Positions 1 to 12,900 of a stretch of 64,000 bases of DNA are shown piece after piece. The stretch is taken from NCBI GenBank assembly GCA_039881145.1, contig JAYKKI010000029.1, positions 27,198,001 through 27,262,000 on the forward strand, read 5' to 3'. The translations under genes and the position numbers were made by a program. The notes below the pieces were generated by a model, which was not told the origin of the DNA, did not search any database, and worked only from the letters and a program-made list of their open reading frames with translations. The number at the start of each line of letters is the position of its first letter. The stretch's first letter is position 1. Origin of the DNA: Druceiella hillmani (taxonomy: Eukaryota > Arthropoda > Insecta > Lepidoptera > Hepialidae).

Positions 1-1384
1 TTTGCACGCTATTTCATTCGTCAAATTTTTTCGTTATTATTTTTGAAGTCCTTTATACGAACACGTCAAGTTTCTTTTAAACTCCTAAAAGAGTTCAAAA
101 GAAACTTGATTTTCTAATGTAATATCTTGCAATTAATATTGAACTCGATTTTTGAATAAAATACTTTAAAAAGTTGATTTCCCGTTACGTCTTTGAAGTT
201 TTAAATAACAAACCTTTTGTATATCAAAAGTGAATCGCGACTTTCTTCAGAAAAGATACGCTATTAAAAAAAATTCAAATTGTATGTAAAAGAAAATTTA
301 TACCTTGTATCTTCATAAAAATAACATCTTAATTTTAACAATACGAACGGCGTTCATAAAAATCATTCGATTTTTGCGTTTGTTTAAGTATTTTACAAAG
401 AATTTATGGGAGTTTCTACTTTTTTCACATAAAAAAATAGCAAATATTTCAGAGTGGCTCAGAAGGGAATGAATGAAGAGAGAACGGTGAAATTGTGTTC
501 AGTTTTAATATTCTTTATTGAAGATAACAAATACCAAAATGTTTCTTGGATGTTTAATTGTACATCCTAGCCGTAAAGTTCTGGTTAATCTCTCGAAACG
601 ACAAGAATATTTACTATACATCTTTGCTGGAGAAGTTTTCTTCAGATTTCTTAACAGCGAAAATCGCAAGTTCACATTTTCGCTATTACAAGATCCAGTT
701 GTGAATTGTTGCCAAAATAAAGTTTAATAAATAATTTTGATTGATGAAAGATTGTGTTCAGCAGAAGTGTTTCCGATTCGTGCGAAAGAGATAGTACGGA
801 TCGTTCAAAGAAAGTTCTATAACTCAGGTAATTAAGATAGTAAATCTATGTGAATAAAAAGAAAATAAACACCGATTACTGATCATGATCTTTTATTTGG
901 AAGTCGACAAAGAATTTTCTTTCTAATTTAAACTACTGGATGTGAATGATCCCGCGGACGACTATTGATCATTGTATCGTCCCTTTCCTGGCGGCGGTTG
1001 ACTACGAGTCAAGATCTTGCACCTTAATGCTTTTAAAGGACTAAGAGATCCACTTTCTGTATCGTGAAGGTAAGTAAATGAAATTGTTCTTACAGATGGC
1101 GAATTATTATTAGATATTTTGTTTTCTTTATAAAACAAAGATACATTTGTTGAAATATTTTATCTTTAATAATTCATTTAACTCGACAATATAATTCCTT
1201 TACTTCGACCATATATTCTGTCAGATTTCAATAATATTTTAAAGGTAAATAATGTGTTTTTTTCTTCTACTGGCATTTATGCTATTTATAAGCGTACGCC
1301 ACAACACAGTGAATATTGTAGTTTTAGTTAACCTTGAAGTAAATAGGAACGGTATCGGTAAGAAAGACACTAAATATAAAAATA
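1..1384. other. non-coding AT-rich DNA
   Basis: No supportable gene. The largest open frame here (518-727, 69 codons) has no recognisable domain and ordinary AT-rich composition. A short GC-elevated patch at about 940-1030 (CCCGCGG, GGCGGCGG) stands out but shows no coding signal. Confidence 0.6.
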
Positions 1385-1450
1385 AAATTTAAAAAAAAAA
1401 TCCTTATAGTAATATAGCTTAGTGTTACTATAAGGATTTTTTTTAAATTT
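1385..1450. repeat. short hairpin (inverted repeat), 26-bp stem
   Basis: The left arm at 1385-1412 and right arm at 1425-1450 are reverse complements apart from two extra A residues in the left A-run. The core is ATCCTTATAGTAA paired with TTACTATAAGGAT, with a 12-nt loop. It could be a decayed MITE, a snapback palindrome or a hairpin RNA. No flanking duplication was recognised. Confidence 0.75.
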
Positions 1451-2536
1451 CTTACAAAGGTAGGCATGATATTTATATAAATAAAGAATGATTTTAATAC
1501 GTTTTCACATAATTCATTACTGACGAAGGGAATATGAATATGATGGAAAAGTAAAGTTTTCTAATTATTAAACGAAACAAACTCATTAATAAATTATGCT
1601 CGAAATAATTTTCAGTAAAATGAAACTTACTAATGAATATTATCGATTTTATTACATCACACCCTCCTTTCCTGCATTGGTTCAAAAATTTAAAAAGAAG
1701 GAGGACGTATACAAATCGCTTTAAAAATAATATATTTAATTTCCAGTGATGCTTAAACTCAATAGGGTGCGTAACAAAAAATCGCCGCTACTAAATTTTG
1801 GGTGGTGAATTCTTTAATGCGCACATAAAAAATATATACATTAAGGGCAATTTTCCTACCTTATACGACTTTGTATTTTGCTACATATTATTGGAATGCT
1901 GAAATACAATATTACGTTATAATATCATAAAAAAAAGTTCGCAGAAGCAAAATACACACCTGTCTTTCGCAAGAGTCACAAGAAGTGGAACTTGCCACAC
2001 GAAGTGAAAAGTGCTTATTTATCGACAAAACATCTAAAATTTAATATATGAAAATATTTTGTTATATTTGTAATGTTTTTGTAAATAAAACAAAAATTGA
2101 GAGAAGATTACGTATTTTTTTTAATTTAAACCATGTTCAATGTTAGTGTATAAAACAAATATTTTTTTACCAAATATCCTAATATTTTTTAAAAAAGTTT
2201 AAAAATTTATTAATTGCAACTTTTTAATGAGTCCCTGTACTCATATACTAGTGCCTATTTATTTATTTGAAGTGAATATTTATGTCAAAAAAGTTATGAA
2301 GTTTTCATTTTAATAAAAATTAAAAAAAGCTCGATTCTCTACAATCTCAATACTATATTTAAAAAAAAATTAATGGTAATAAAAAAATATAAAATTAGTT
2401 AAAAAATCTTTGCTCCTACTCAAAACGATGTGTTACGTAATTTGAAGAAAATATACCTTTTACAATTGCATATTTTTTGCAAATAGCAAGAACAGAGAAG
2501 GTTCTTGAAAATTTAAAGAAATAAACCCTTTACCAG
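1451..2536. other. non-coding AT-rich DNA
   Basis: No gene is supported. The sequence is very AT-rich with many A and T runs; the 63-codon minus-strand frame at 1494-1685 has no recognisable domain. Confidence 0.55.
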
Positions 2537-2818
2537 TATTATTTTTACACAGTTAAATGAAACTACGTGACGTAGTATTATTTCTACTTTCTTTAAGTTC
2601 TTTACCACAACCTAAGTTTCGTTGTATTACATCTTCAGGTGGGCTATTAGCAAAGATCTTTGCTAATAGCCCACCTGAAGATGTAATACAATGAAACCTA
2701 GGTCGCGGTAAAGAACTTAAAGAAAGTAGAAATAATACTACATCACGTAGTTTCGTTTAATTGTGAATAATGAATTTCTACAAAATTAACGCCAAATATA
2801 TTCAATATTATTTTTACA
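2537..2818 (+). mobile_element. palindromic retroposon-like element, copy A, full length with 13-bp TSD
   Basis: The body is 2550-2805. Two arms (2550-2656 and 2657-2763) are inverted copies in perfect register with no loop; the centre is GCAAAGATCTTTGC. The arms differ at about seven positions, all transitions. An asymmetric tail follows (2764-2805: GAATAATGAATTTC, then AAAATTAACGCC, then AAATATATTCAA). The element is flanked by a perfect 13-bp direct repeat, TATTATTTTTACA, at 2537-2549 and 2806-2818. The same tail and arms recur in five other places in this window. A one-sided tail and 12-13 bp duplications favour target-primed reverse transcription over a cut-and-paste MITE. An alternative is a Mutator-like foldback element. 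No protein needed for movement is present, so it is non-autonomous. Confidence 0.8.
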
Positions 2819-2888
2819 GGTCGAGCAGGAGATCATGCAGATAGTAGATCTATAATAACTGCATGATCTGCTCGATCTGTAAAAATAA
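2808..2888. repeat. short hairpin, ~30-bp stem, adjoining copy A
   Basis: The left arm (2808-2840) and right arm (2859-2888) pair over 30 bp with one G/T wobble and a 3-nt bulge (GAG). The core is TCGAGCAG...ATCATGCAG. The outer part of the left arm is the same TTATTTTTACA that forms the target duplication of copy A. The retroposon-like element therefore landed at the edge of a pre-existing hairpin. This hairpin shares no sequence with the copy A arms. Confidence 0.75.
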
Positions 2889-4680
2889 ATAGATTTTAAT
2901 TTACAACCAACAAATGTTTTTATGGTTTCTGAATATAAACGTTTTGATTTTATTAGCTCCTTTAACTCCACCAGACTGAAATATTTTAATTCAAGAACAA
3001 TCTCGAAAAAAGATACACAAAATTTTTTTTCTAAGTGTTTAGACAAGATGTTGCCTACTGTACTTAAATCTGTGTTTACATAATTCCGCACAAGTAGTAT
3101 TTTAAAGGTGATGTAATATGTAAAAGTGTTAACGGTTTGAAAATATTCAGATTCAAATATTTTATCAAAGTAAAAATAATTTTATTAAATTTGCTTCCTT
3201 AGTACCTCCAACTGATATAGTAGACGAATATGATTGTTTTTGTATTTTGTAACAAACTGAATAGAGAATGAGATAGAGACAGAGAGAGAAATGGAGAAAA
3301 AAAAGATAAATTTACTGACGTTGTTCAAGATGTATTGGACCCAACAAAAAACTCTGTGTCAAGTAATATCAAATAGTTATTCATAGGGAAATATTATTTT
3401 TTATTACATTAATATTTATTATTTTATAAATTTAAAACAGTGGAGTGTGTTTGATTATAAAATGAATTTACGTTTACAAATTTATAATACATTAAAACCA
3501 CAGTATTTCGTAACAATTTAATTTAAAGATTTTTATCTGAGATTCTGATCTAAAGATTACAAAGATATAGACAAATAAATAAACAAACAAATTTACAGCC
3601 GAAATCCATTTTATCTCGTCAGATTAAAAAATTGACCGATTAGAAGATTAGGGCAACGTTCCACTTTATTTTAATCACTTATCGCTAATCCTTCGGTAGG
3701 CAGAGAAATTAAAAGAAAATAATGCCAACGAATGCTAAGACGCCTAAATAGATTTCCAGCTAGACAACAGCGAATAACAATGCAGCTTTTAAAACGACCT
3801 TTATTCTTTTTATCCAGATGTACTTATGTATAATTCAGGTTATATCCAGTATGAAGGTCAATGGAAGCAAATACTTACGCCGGTAACACCAATAAAAGAA
3901 AAAATTAAATTTCAATTCGAATACCTCAACTAAATGTTATTCGGCAAAAAATAATACAAATAAGTCTGATTAATTTTTGTTATGTTAACGAAAATATACA
4001 ATTTTTCTTAACCTTGTTTCTAAAGCTACACCAGTAAGAAGACGGAAAAATTATCACAAAAATCATAAAATGAATTTGAGTTATGTCGTATTTGTGATAC
4101 ATAAATTTAAATGATTACTTTTAGTACATCTCCTTGTAAAGTCCAGCATTAATATGTTCTCATACAGACTTGTCATCCCTCTAATTTTGTTCTTTTATCG
4201 TGTATATTTCTTGTTGAAACTTTTGATCGTACTGTCAAACCTGCCGTTTGTCCCAACTATCTCACAAGCATATGAAACACTTGCACTTCGAGTTGACCAG
4301 GAGAAAATTTGCAATGTTTAAATCTACAAAATAACCAGTTAGGATATCGATTATTTTTTATTTTTAAAGAAATCTTCTTTTTTCATAGTGATCGGGTATG
4401 CATATTGCCATTATGCAACAGAATACTCTTCGAGCTCCTATTATTGATATCTTTACAAATACAATATTTCTTGGATTTATTTAAGAATAAATCTATATTC
4501 TTTACACAACAATGTCAAAAAATATTTTCTATAAAGATAAACTACCGAAATGTTTTCTTTACTTTAGTATAAACAAATAGCTGTTCAAATTAGTTGACCC
4601 AATAGGCTGTTACACGCGTATTTTGTAAGTACCAATTGCCACTGACATTCACAATGTATAGATATGTTTGTGGTATTGTA

Positions 4681-4683
<3 letters not shown>
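2889..4683. other. non-coding AT-rich DNA
   Basis: No gene is supported. A purine-rich GAGA run lies at about 3264-3305. The 87-codon frame at 4309-4572 is rich in Phe/Ile/Leu, as AT-rich noise would give, and shows no domain. Confidence 0.55.

Positions 4684-4745
<62 letters not shown>
4684..4745. repeat. (TA)n microsatellite
   Basis: An uninterrupted TA dinucleotide run of about 62 bp. Confidence 0.98.
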
Positions 4746-4751
<6 letters not shown>

Positions 4752-5698
4752 GAAAAAATATAACAAATATAGTTTTGTGGAAGTATGAACAAACTACACT
4801 GAAGAATCTATTGTTAGAAGTTAATTTTATCATAGTGAATACTACAACTTATATCAATGTCATATGTCATTACTACACTCTTTTACCTCTTTTAACGTTG
4901 CTATTTACGCCGAAGCTTTTAACTTACAGCTGGATAATCTAACATAATGCATATATTTTTAAAAATTACTATTTTCAAAATTTACATATTGTTAAGAAGA
5001 TATATTACGAAAAGACGATACATATAGTTTTTGTACCTTGATTCTGAACCGTCCTTGAGTTAATCAGAAAAAGAGAGGTTAAATGTATTTAATGCTCATT
5101 TTTTAGTAAGGAATGAATATTAAATTTAGTAATTATATTATTTATTCACATTTTTATACGGGTCTCTTAAAACGATAGTTAAAAATTATTTCGCTATTTA
5201 AGGTTATTTATACAAAATAAAAACCATACCGCACTGCCCCTCTTACAATTTTCACTGCAACCGGGGGCACATTACTTGTTCATTGCGGTTTTAGCGGCCA
5301 TTTCACTTTGCTTGTAACTCAGAAATAATTTCACTACTGTTATCACGCCAGACTTTTTTTCTCATTAATAATTCGGACTGAATTGACAAAATCTATACTT
5401 AATCACATTTCCGAGGCTACGTAAGAATGAAAACTTCAAAAAACAATTACACCAAAAAGAGCCCAATCACAAGATCACGCCATTAGATTACGTTCTGAAA
5501 CCTTTTTCAATTTCTTTAGTTCCCTATACAGTACCACCTTCCGTGTGTACTTCTTACCCTCTTCACTCTTATCTCTTCGCATGTTTTACAAATTTGTTAC
5601 GTATGCAATCCATATTGCAATTTTTAACTATTCATTTCTTAATATATGTTGTTTTGATTAATTAGAAGAAATTACTTAAATAGCAATAAAAATTAAAC

Positions 5699-5703
<5 letters not shown>
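4746..5703. other. non-coding DNA
   Basis: No gene or repeat is recognised. A patch at about 5230-5310 is slightly GC-richer (CACTGCCCCTC, CCGGGGGC) but has no coding signal. Confidence 0.5.

Positions 5704-5766
<63 letters not shown>
5704..5766. repeat. (TA)n microsatellite
   Basis: An uninterrupted TA run of about 63 bp. Confidence 0.98.
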
Positions 5767-5768
<2 letters not shown>

Positions 5769-6471
5769 TACATTGTTAAAAATAGTTTTTACATAATTTT
5801 TTGACTTCCTCCTAACTTCTTATTTCGTGTTTTATTAGTAAAACATTGCCATTGGCCATTTTGTCCGATAAATAAAGATAAAATGGCCACTAAATTGGAA
5901 ATAATTTTTCAGAGGTGTAACTACTTCTTTGGCTCTTTTTCTAACTCTTTTTCTGCTGAGCTGCTCTGGCTCTAGATACATATGAGTAAAGGACCTAATA
6001 TTTTTTGTATTCTTGGTTTTCCTTATAGTTTCTTAGCGTATGTCAATAGAGAAGGACTGAAGGCCATATTTTCATACTATGAAATAGAATCACAAAAATG
6101 TATCATATTTTGTAAAAATATGCAAAAAATACTTGAATATATATATGTTTGCATTGTTATCTTAAAAATTGGCTACCTTATCCAATTGCACAAAAAACAG
6201 GAAATATTTCATAATATTCAAAGCTAAAAACACCCTAACCAATTAAATAAACATTTCGGTCGGTTCAAGTTTTTATATTAAAAATACTTAGTTTGTTATT
6301 TTTTAGAGAAAACAACGTTTACAGTAATACATCCATCAGTACCCATTATTTACTGGTTTCAATTAGATATATATAATGAAAGAACACTGAAATGTTTCCT
6401 AGATTTTTTTATTTATCATATTTAAAAAAGAATTGTTAACACATTGTTATTTGTGTAATATATATAATATA

Positions 6472-6475
<4 letters not shown>
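5767..6475. other. non-coding AT-rich DNA
   Basis: Contains an 81-codon frame (5982-6227) with no recognisable domain. Nothing else is supported. Confidence 0.5.

Positions 6476-6530
<55 letters not shown>
6476..6530. repeat. (AT)n microsatellite
   Basis: An uninterrupted AT run of about 55 bp, preceded by an imperfect TATATAATATATAATT lead-in. Confidence 0.97.
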
Positions 6531-6533
<3 letters not shown>

Positions 6534-6599
6534 CATGTTCTACATAAATAATATACATTTGCCCAACTATATACTATGCTTATTTCCACAAGGTTAGCA

Positions 6600-6890
6600 C
6601 AAACAGAATTTGCACGGGTTACACGTACGGTGTAATTCTGTAACGGGCTGTATAGTTCTCACATGCCATCCGTACTGCCGGGTTGCTGCCTTATATAATA
6701 GCAACTTGGCAAAGGATCGCCGCCTCTGACCGTTGTCGCACAGCTGAATTAAAGCCAAAATTGCCGAGAGGTCATTGGCATTAGCTGACTGCTCTAATAA
6801 ATTGGTATTAGGCTAATAAATTCTCAAGAGTGAGTGGAAACTATTCCTGCGGGAGCTTCCAACCGTAATACAAAGGTGAAATTCTAAACA
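6600..6890. other. GC-elevated block, candidate conserved non-coding DNA
   Basis: About 290 bp of higher-complexity, CpG-containing sequence stands between two AT microsatellites. It includes TAATAAATTGG- and GGCTAATAAATT-type homeodomain-like words at about 6795-6825. No frame encodes a recognisable protein. That it is a regulatory element is inferred only from the contrast in composition. Confidence 0.3.
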
Positions 6891-7050
6891 GATGACGAGT
6901 TCTAGACGATTTTTTATGCCGTTACACCCTTTGTTTATTGTGAGGGTTTGCTGCTTTCGAGTCAAGGTTGCGGGTGCGAAATATAATAGAATGTATTGGC
7001 GAATTTGGTATCGATTCACTCCTCGTTGCTGTTATTTTCGCTTTGGACTT

Positions 7051-7100
<50 letters not shown>

Positions 7101-7108
7101 ATATGTAA

Positions 7109-7166
<58 letters not shown>

Positions 7167-7174
7167 ATATATAG
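7051..7174. repeat. compound (AT)n microsatellite
   Basis: About 124 bp of AT repeat, broken by ATACATGTAT, GTAAAT and ATGTAT. The overlapping Tyr-Ile-Tyr reading frames are repeat translations, not genes. Confidence 0.97.
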
Positions 7175-7759
7175 AATATAAGATAATATAGATAATTTAG
7201 AAACAAAATTTTCGATCGGTGCTTTTGTTTTAGAACTCTAATTATATTTTCAATAATCTGTAAATTTATCCGTACACCTCATTTTTCCTGATTAGAATTA
7301 TTATGTGTTTTATTTTATTGCCTTCTATTCGTGTAATATAATAATTTAAACACTCGAGCAATAAGAGAGAGATCAAATTTGTAAAATATATTTTTTATTC
7401 AATAATGTCGAATTGGGTAAGTGCATGCGGGGACACACATTATCTAAGGTTTTTCAATTGTCTACATTTCTAAAAAGTATTGACAACTAATCGATTTGTT
7501 GAGAAGTGAACCAAAACAGTTTCTATTGGAAATTTATATCTGGTATTAGTATCCATTTTTTTTCAAATTTATCTAACCTACTGCTAAAAAACTAGCGGAT
7601 TTCACAAAAAAGGACTTAAAAATAACAAAAAAATTAACATAACTTTATTTGAAATACAGAATTTTTTTTTCCTGTTTTTTTTAAAATTTGATTAGATATT
7701 AATTAACTTCTTTAAATGAAGAATCCGCTTCAAACAATTTCTAAATTGTAAAAACTTTA
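7175..7759. other. non-coding AT-rich DNA
   Basis: No gene, hairpin or tandem repeat is recognised. Confidence 0.5.
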
Positions 7760-7822
7760 AAGCTGGAACTGAAAGACCGATGGACGGACATGACGAAATT
7801 ATGAGGGTTCCTTGTTTTAATA
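7760..7822 (-). repeat. fragment of dispersed lepidopteran-type repeat
   Basis: GACCGATGGACGGACATGAC followed about 10 bp later by GAGGGTTCCTTGTTTT matches the landmark order of an abundant lepidopteran dispersed repeat, as I recall it: a GACAGACGGACA-type run, then AGGGTTCCG. Only this short core is recognisable; the edges are not defined. Confidence 0.45.
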
Positions 7823-8011
7823 TTTTCAGATCGGCATCAACAATTAAGATCATCGTTATATGCTGCTATTTTCAACATTTTAGAGCCGATGTGAAACAAT
7901 TAATCTTTAAAAAACTTTTTACTCTATTCAAGTTTAAAAAAAGCATTTCAAAAACTACTAATAACTTCTAAGGCTCCCAAGCTTTTTAGTTTCAAATGTA
8001 AATGCTAACTA

Positions 8012-8091
8012 ACCATCGGGCAAATAATATGCATATTCCGGTTATTGCAAAACCATCTGGCAAATAATCCGCATATTCCGGTTATCCGGTT
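8012..8091 (+). repeat. two-copy 40-bp tandem repeat
   Basis: ACCATCGGGCAAATAATATG starts at 8012 and ACCATCTGGCAAATAATCCG at 8052. Both are followed by CATATTCCGGTTAT. The period is exactly 40 bp, and the second unit ends with an extra CCGGTTAT echo. Confidence 0.85.
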
Positions 8092-9821
8092 ATGGACAAA
8101 CAAAGTCTTCATATAAAACTTACAAGCGATCGCATATCGATATATAATGTCTTCAAAAGATACCGCACTATCGAATATTAAAAGAAACTCGAAATAGACA
8201 AATCCTCGATGAGAGTTTTATAAAATGAAGCAGCATCCGTCAAAACGCGAATATAATCTGACGGACATCGGGCAAGAGATTTTTAAATTTCACTGTTTCA
8301 TGTTTCGCGTACAAAATTATGAAATAGAACAAATTATATATGATAACATTATAAAATGTTATTGAATATTAAAAATTATAAATGGGTAAGGAAAGAGGAA
8401 CATATGATAAAAATAAATCTAACAGTGACGATAGTATTCGAAATTGTGACATGCCAAGAAGAACCATGAAAATAAAATAACGATAAAAAGTTTCGGAAAA
8501 TATACAAATTGATACGCGCTCAGAGGGTTTCAATACATCAGTGTATTATAACTTTACATTATTAAATTATATATTACGTATTACAACTCATTTTATCGGC
8601 CTCGTAATTAACTTTGTCGTTATTTATAAAGAGGACTTTTACAAACTCTGGGATGTTTTTTTAATACATCTTTTCTTACACATTACATTCCCTGTTATTT
8701 TTTTTTGATGTTTCTATATGAATATGTTTGGAAATAAAGCGCGTGAAGTACTTACTGTACGGTAATTTAAGGAAATCTAGGCAGCTGTAACATATAATGT
8801 AAAAATATCTATGAAATGATAGAAACAAATTAGTTTTCTATTTGACCGTTTTTTCAATTCAAAGTAAAATATTTTCTTGTTCATACTATTGGAATACATG
8901 TGAATTAGTAAATGTTATATAGGGGTACGCTGCTATATAACTGCGGCATACCACTACTGCCTTTACTTGAAGAAATTACTGGATTTTTGTGCCTCCTTTT
9001 TGTACAATTTTCATGTAGAATGGTAGAAGCTTTTTTTGAAAAAGTTTAACAATGGAAATTTTAGGGAAATGGATTCAGTCATAACATGCATGTTTTAATT
9101 TTCTCAGTTCATCTAAAATATCTTACCATGGGTTATTTTTCAAATAATGTAAGACTAGATTCACATTAATATATTATAATTGACAAAGTGTAGACATGAT
9201 AATTAACTGAATGAATGTTGACATTAATTGTAGCAGTATTTATTGTTGCAGTACCGGATGTATACATTCCTGATATCCTCCTGAAATTTTAAAAATTTTT
9301 ATATTGTAAATTTTTAAGCAAAACAATATACTAACATGTTAGTAAAAATTTAAATTATTTTTACAATTTGGTTATATTATTTATTAGGTACTCGTCCTAT
9401 AAAAAAGCTGTATTAGTCTTGTAAGTCGACCTAACTTCTTTTTTTTACTTCACAGTCACTAAATTGAATCTTTTGAATTGATTATTGAATCCTTTGAATT
9501 TCTCTTCTTTACCTGTTTTACTGCTTTTGTTTTTCTAATTGTTTTCTGTAAATGACAACAAGTTTTCTAATAAATTGATCAAATTTATCGTCTCATTTGA
9601 TGTGTCTGATAATAACATTGTTGAATGGAAAAGGTTATGGTAACGATTATTATATTTGTCAACTACAGGTCTGCATAAAGCCATGGAAAAACCTAGATTT
9701 TTTTCACACAATATTCGATGGGAAGTCTATCATTTTTTAACATGAATTTGTTATTTACTTATTAAATACCTCATGCCAAATTTTGCAGATTTACCGAAAA
9801 CTTTGAACCGTAAAAACAAAT
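8092..9821. other. non-coding AT-rich DNA
   Basis: No gene is supported. A minor imperfect tandem (ATTGAATCTTTTGAATT, then ATTGAATCCTTTGAATT, period 22) lies at 9462-9503. Confidence 0.5.
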
Positions 9822-9856
9822 GGCTCTTATTTTATATAGTATATAAAATAAGAGCT
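9822..9856. repeat. short hairpin, ~17-bp stem
   Basis: GCTCTTATTTTATATA at 9823-9838 pairs with TATATAAAATAAGAGC at about 9839-9855, with essentially no loop. No flanking duplication was seen. Confidence 0.7.
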
Positions 9857-10108
9857 ATAAGAGATAAGACAAAAAACGCAGGGCAGTTTGATATCTTAAC
9901 TAGATTATAATTATGCTTGCAAAAATCAAAAACATGTTTGAAAATTAATTTGAACCAAGAAAAATTATAACAAAATAGAGTCCACATGAACATAAAAATG
10001 AATTTATGACGGATTGCGAAAGTAAAATTACGAAGTGTTAATTTGGAAATTTAAAAAAATCGCTTATCGGGGATATATTCATTGCAAATACATATCCCAA
10101 TTTATAAT

Positions 10109-10174
10109 ATGCTCTTCAACGTATTTTATTATACCAAGTTTTGACTTTGTATAATAAAATACGTTGAAGAACAT
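10109..10174. repeat. short hairpin, ~28-bp stem
   Basis: CTCTTCAACGTATTTTATTA at 10112-10131 pairs with TAATAAAATACGTTGAAGA at about 10152-10170. The stem continues inward through TATAC/GTATA with one mismatch; the loop is about 8-14 nt. The size is compatible with a small-RNA precursor or a decayed MITE. Confidence 0.75.
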
Positions 10175-10654
10175 GCCTTTTTGACAGTCATATTAGTTCA
10201 AAAAAATGCTCAACATTTGGCCAAAGGAAATATTTTCACTGAAACTGAAAATCATTTGTCAAAGTCGTAGTACATGCTATAATTGAAGTGAAAGTCGTAA
10301 CCGACCATAAATTAAGTAGTTCTATGTTTCTTGACATTCACAGTCGTGTCCTTTTAAAATTTTTATTGATCATTTTTAAACTAAGGTTTACAAAGGTTTG
10401 AAAAGATTTTGTAACTGGATATTAAATTTCTTGCAACCGCCTAGTAAAATACAGTAAATACTACATTTTACGGATTAAACATAAATAAGAGCTATGAAGA
10501 AAAGGAGAAATGCTTTTGAAACACCAATATACTATCTGACTTCAATAGAACGTTTATGAATCTACTAATTCTAATATTTAAATTATTAAAAAATAACTTA
10601 CATATGTATCAAATAGCAATTAAAAATAAATTAAAGAAATAAAATTCCACATAC

Positions 10655-10655
<1 letters not shown>

Positions 10656-10727
<72 letters not shown>
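10656..10727. repeat. compound (TA)n(GT)n microsatellite
   Basis: A TA run (10656-10694) passes directly into a GT run (10694-10727). The minus-strand His-Thr/Tyr-Ile frame over it is a repeat translation. Confidence 0.97.
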
Positions 10728-10729
<2 letters not shown>

Positions 10730-12580
10730 TGTGCGTCTATGTGTATGTTAATTCCTCTTCCGATACACAGTTTTAAAAATTTTGTTATCGGCGCTTCCAT
10801 AGGTGGTTTTACGTATTTATATAAATAACTCCAGTAAATTCACCACTGCCGTTTTACCCATTATGTATATACACTTACATATCAGTATTATTAGGGTCGT
10901 TGAAATTTTTTAAATAAACTTTCCGCACAATAGAAGGCAGCGAGGGTTTTTCACGGTAAAACTTTTTTGTCTCGACTTATTAATTGTTCAATGCTTCACC
11001 GCTACAAAAGGTTGCGAGGCGATGAAAATGGCTAATAAAAACAGTGAATTAAATTTATTAACTCAACCTCTTTCTCACTGTAAACAAGGAAGCACAATGG
11101 CTGACAAAATTTTCATTATTTTTCACAATATATACCCCACTCTGGGAGGCCGTCATTAAAAGACTTCCAATACAGATAATGCGATCTAAAAAAGCGAAGT
11201 ACTGTAAGAAAGATTCCATAAAAACATCGAAAGAGATTCCCCTAAATGAAACGGTGCGTCAACGGAGTTCGTTAGTATTGAGGTTTCTTACGGGAGCGGT
11301 CGCTGCGACCGCTTTGGTGGAGCGTAAAACTTTTGTGGCTCAGCCTAATTGTGTGTTTTTGTTCATTCTACGTAACTATCTACCGTCGCCCTCTCCCCCT
11401 TCTGTGGCTTATTCAGTGCTGAGGGTGTTTTGTAAATAAGTTTGACAAAGAACAGACTTATAAATAAAAAAAAGTAACGAATGTACACGCCTAGAGAATG
11501 CAAATGTACAGTGGCAGAAGGCGGGATGCGGCGACACCAACGGACAGTTCGTATCCACTTCCAGAATATTAATTTTTCTCGTTGCGCACTAATTAAATTC
11601 ACTCCAAAAGAACTTTCCACTGTCTCATTTGTGTTTTGAAACAATTTATTTGCATAAATTAAATTTTTCCCATTTCACTTTTAAATTAAGTTCCGCCGCT
11701 AAGTATTTCCTTCCTTTTTTTGTTCTCTATACAGTGGGCGGGATCTCGTAGCCGTCAGAAGCATGAGCAAATATTAATAATGACATTATTTACAACTAGA
11801 TTTTTATTTACTTTTGCTCTTCAAAAAGCCGATTGGGTATACGCAACTTTTATCACCAATTGCAATGCTTTTTCCTAACTTTTAGAAATTCAAGTACTGA
11901 TTATATAAAAAAAGCTATTTTCCCTAAAATAGCTTGAATAATTTCCATGTCCTAAATCGTTCTTATGTATGAGTAGCTCTTTAGAAAGTTTGTAGCATTT
12001 ATTCGGAAGTACGGCAACATAGTGATTAATACTGAACGAACCTAACATTTTAGGATTTATAAAGCCAATAATAAAAATAAAGCCAATAATAAAATTGAAT
12101 TTTATTAAGAGACAATAGAAATATTTTGTTTCGCGAGAAAGTTTGCGTAAACTTTGTTTATCATTTATTGGTACCTGTCGACGTCGTTTAGATAACTAGT
12201 TTGGTTCTGAAGACCTAATTCCAATAATATTTTTTCAATAATTAAATAGTAGACAATATTGATATAAATCATTTAAGATATACTCTAAATAAATAAAAAA
12301 AACTTTTCGTCAATATAATAAGAAAGCAAGACTTTTATCTATGGAAACGACAAGCGATCACTTCCGATGTGCAAGCATGTATAACACTCATATCGTCATA
12401 ACAAATTACCCATTCGCCTCCAAACCCTATCATATCGTTATACAAAATTCAATTACAACGTTCTGTTTGCTCTATCGGACACTCATAATTTTATTAAAAT
12501 ACCGTAAATTTCTTTTCCTTGACCAATATGTTAATAAAAGAAACAAAAGGAAGAAAAATGCCTGTTAACATCACAATAGG
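10728..12580. other. non-coding DNA with a moderately GC-rich middle
   Basis: No gene is recognised. At 11180-11640 base composition rises and frames of 86 (plus) and 93 (minus) codons overlap, but neither shows a domain. A perfect 9-bp-arm palindrome, AGCGGTCGCTGCGACCGCT, sits at 11295-11313. A decayed transposon or an exon of a gene I do not recognise are both possible. Confidence 0.4.
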
Positions 12581-12584
12581 CCTC

Positions 12585-12900
12585 GAGAAGGGTCCGACGG
12601 AGCCCTTATTTTCCGGTACAATGTTTATTTGGGCCCTACTAACTATATTCATTGACCAATACGATAAATAATTTTCACATTAGGTTTATACACGTTCTTG
12701 TCGAGAGGATTATATGTGAAATTAAACCATAAACTGGCCTCGTTCGTAATGTATTTATTTTGGCTCGGATTTTTCAGTATTAAGAAGCGTCAAATCGGTT
12801 TCAATTTAAGCCTTTTTAAACAAGAGGCTACCCGCCATTGCAAAGTTTAATTAAGGGCGTTTTTAATGAGAATGGATTTTGACATCATGAAAGCATAGTA
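12585..12900. other. GC-elevated block, candidate conserved non-coding DNA
   Basis: High-complexity sequence includes TGTTTATTTG (Forkhead-like), TACAATGTTT (SOX-like), AGTTTAATTAAGGG and TTTTTAATGAG (homeodomain-like). No open frame of note. A regulatory role is inferred from word content and compositional contrast only. Confidence 0.35.

Noticed and set aside
11179..11644. Overlapping 86- and 93-codon frames as small genes
   Set aside because: They are on opposite strands, lack motifs, and coincide with a GC-elevated patch holding a perfect palindrome; a decayed repeat is as likely.
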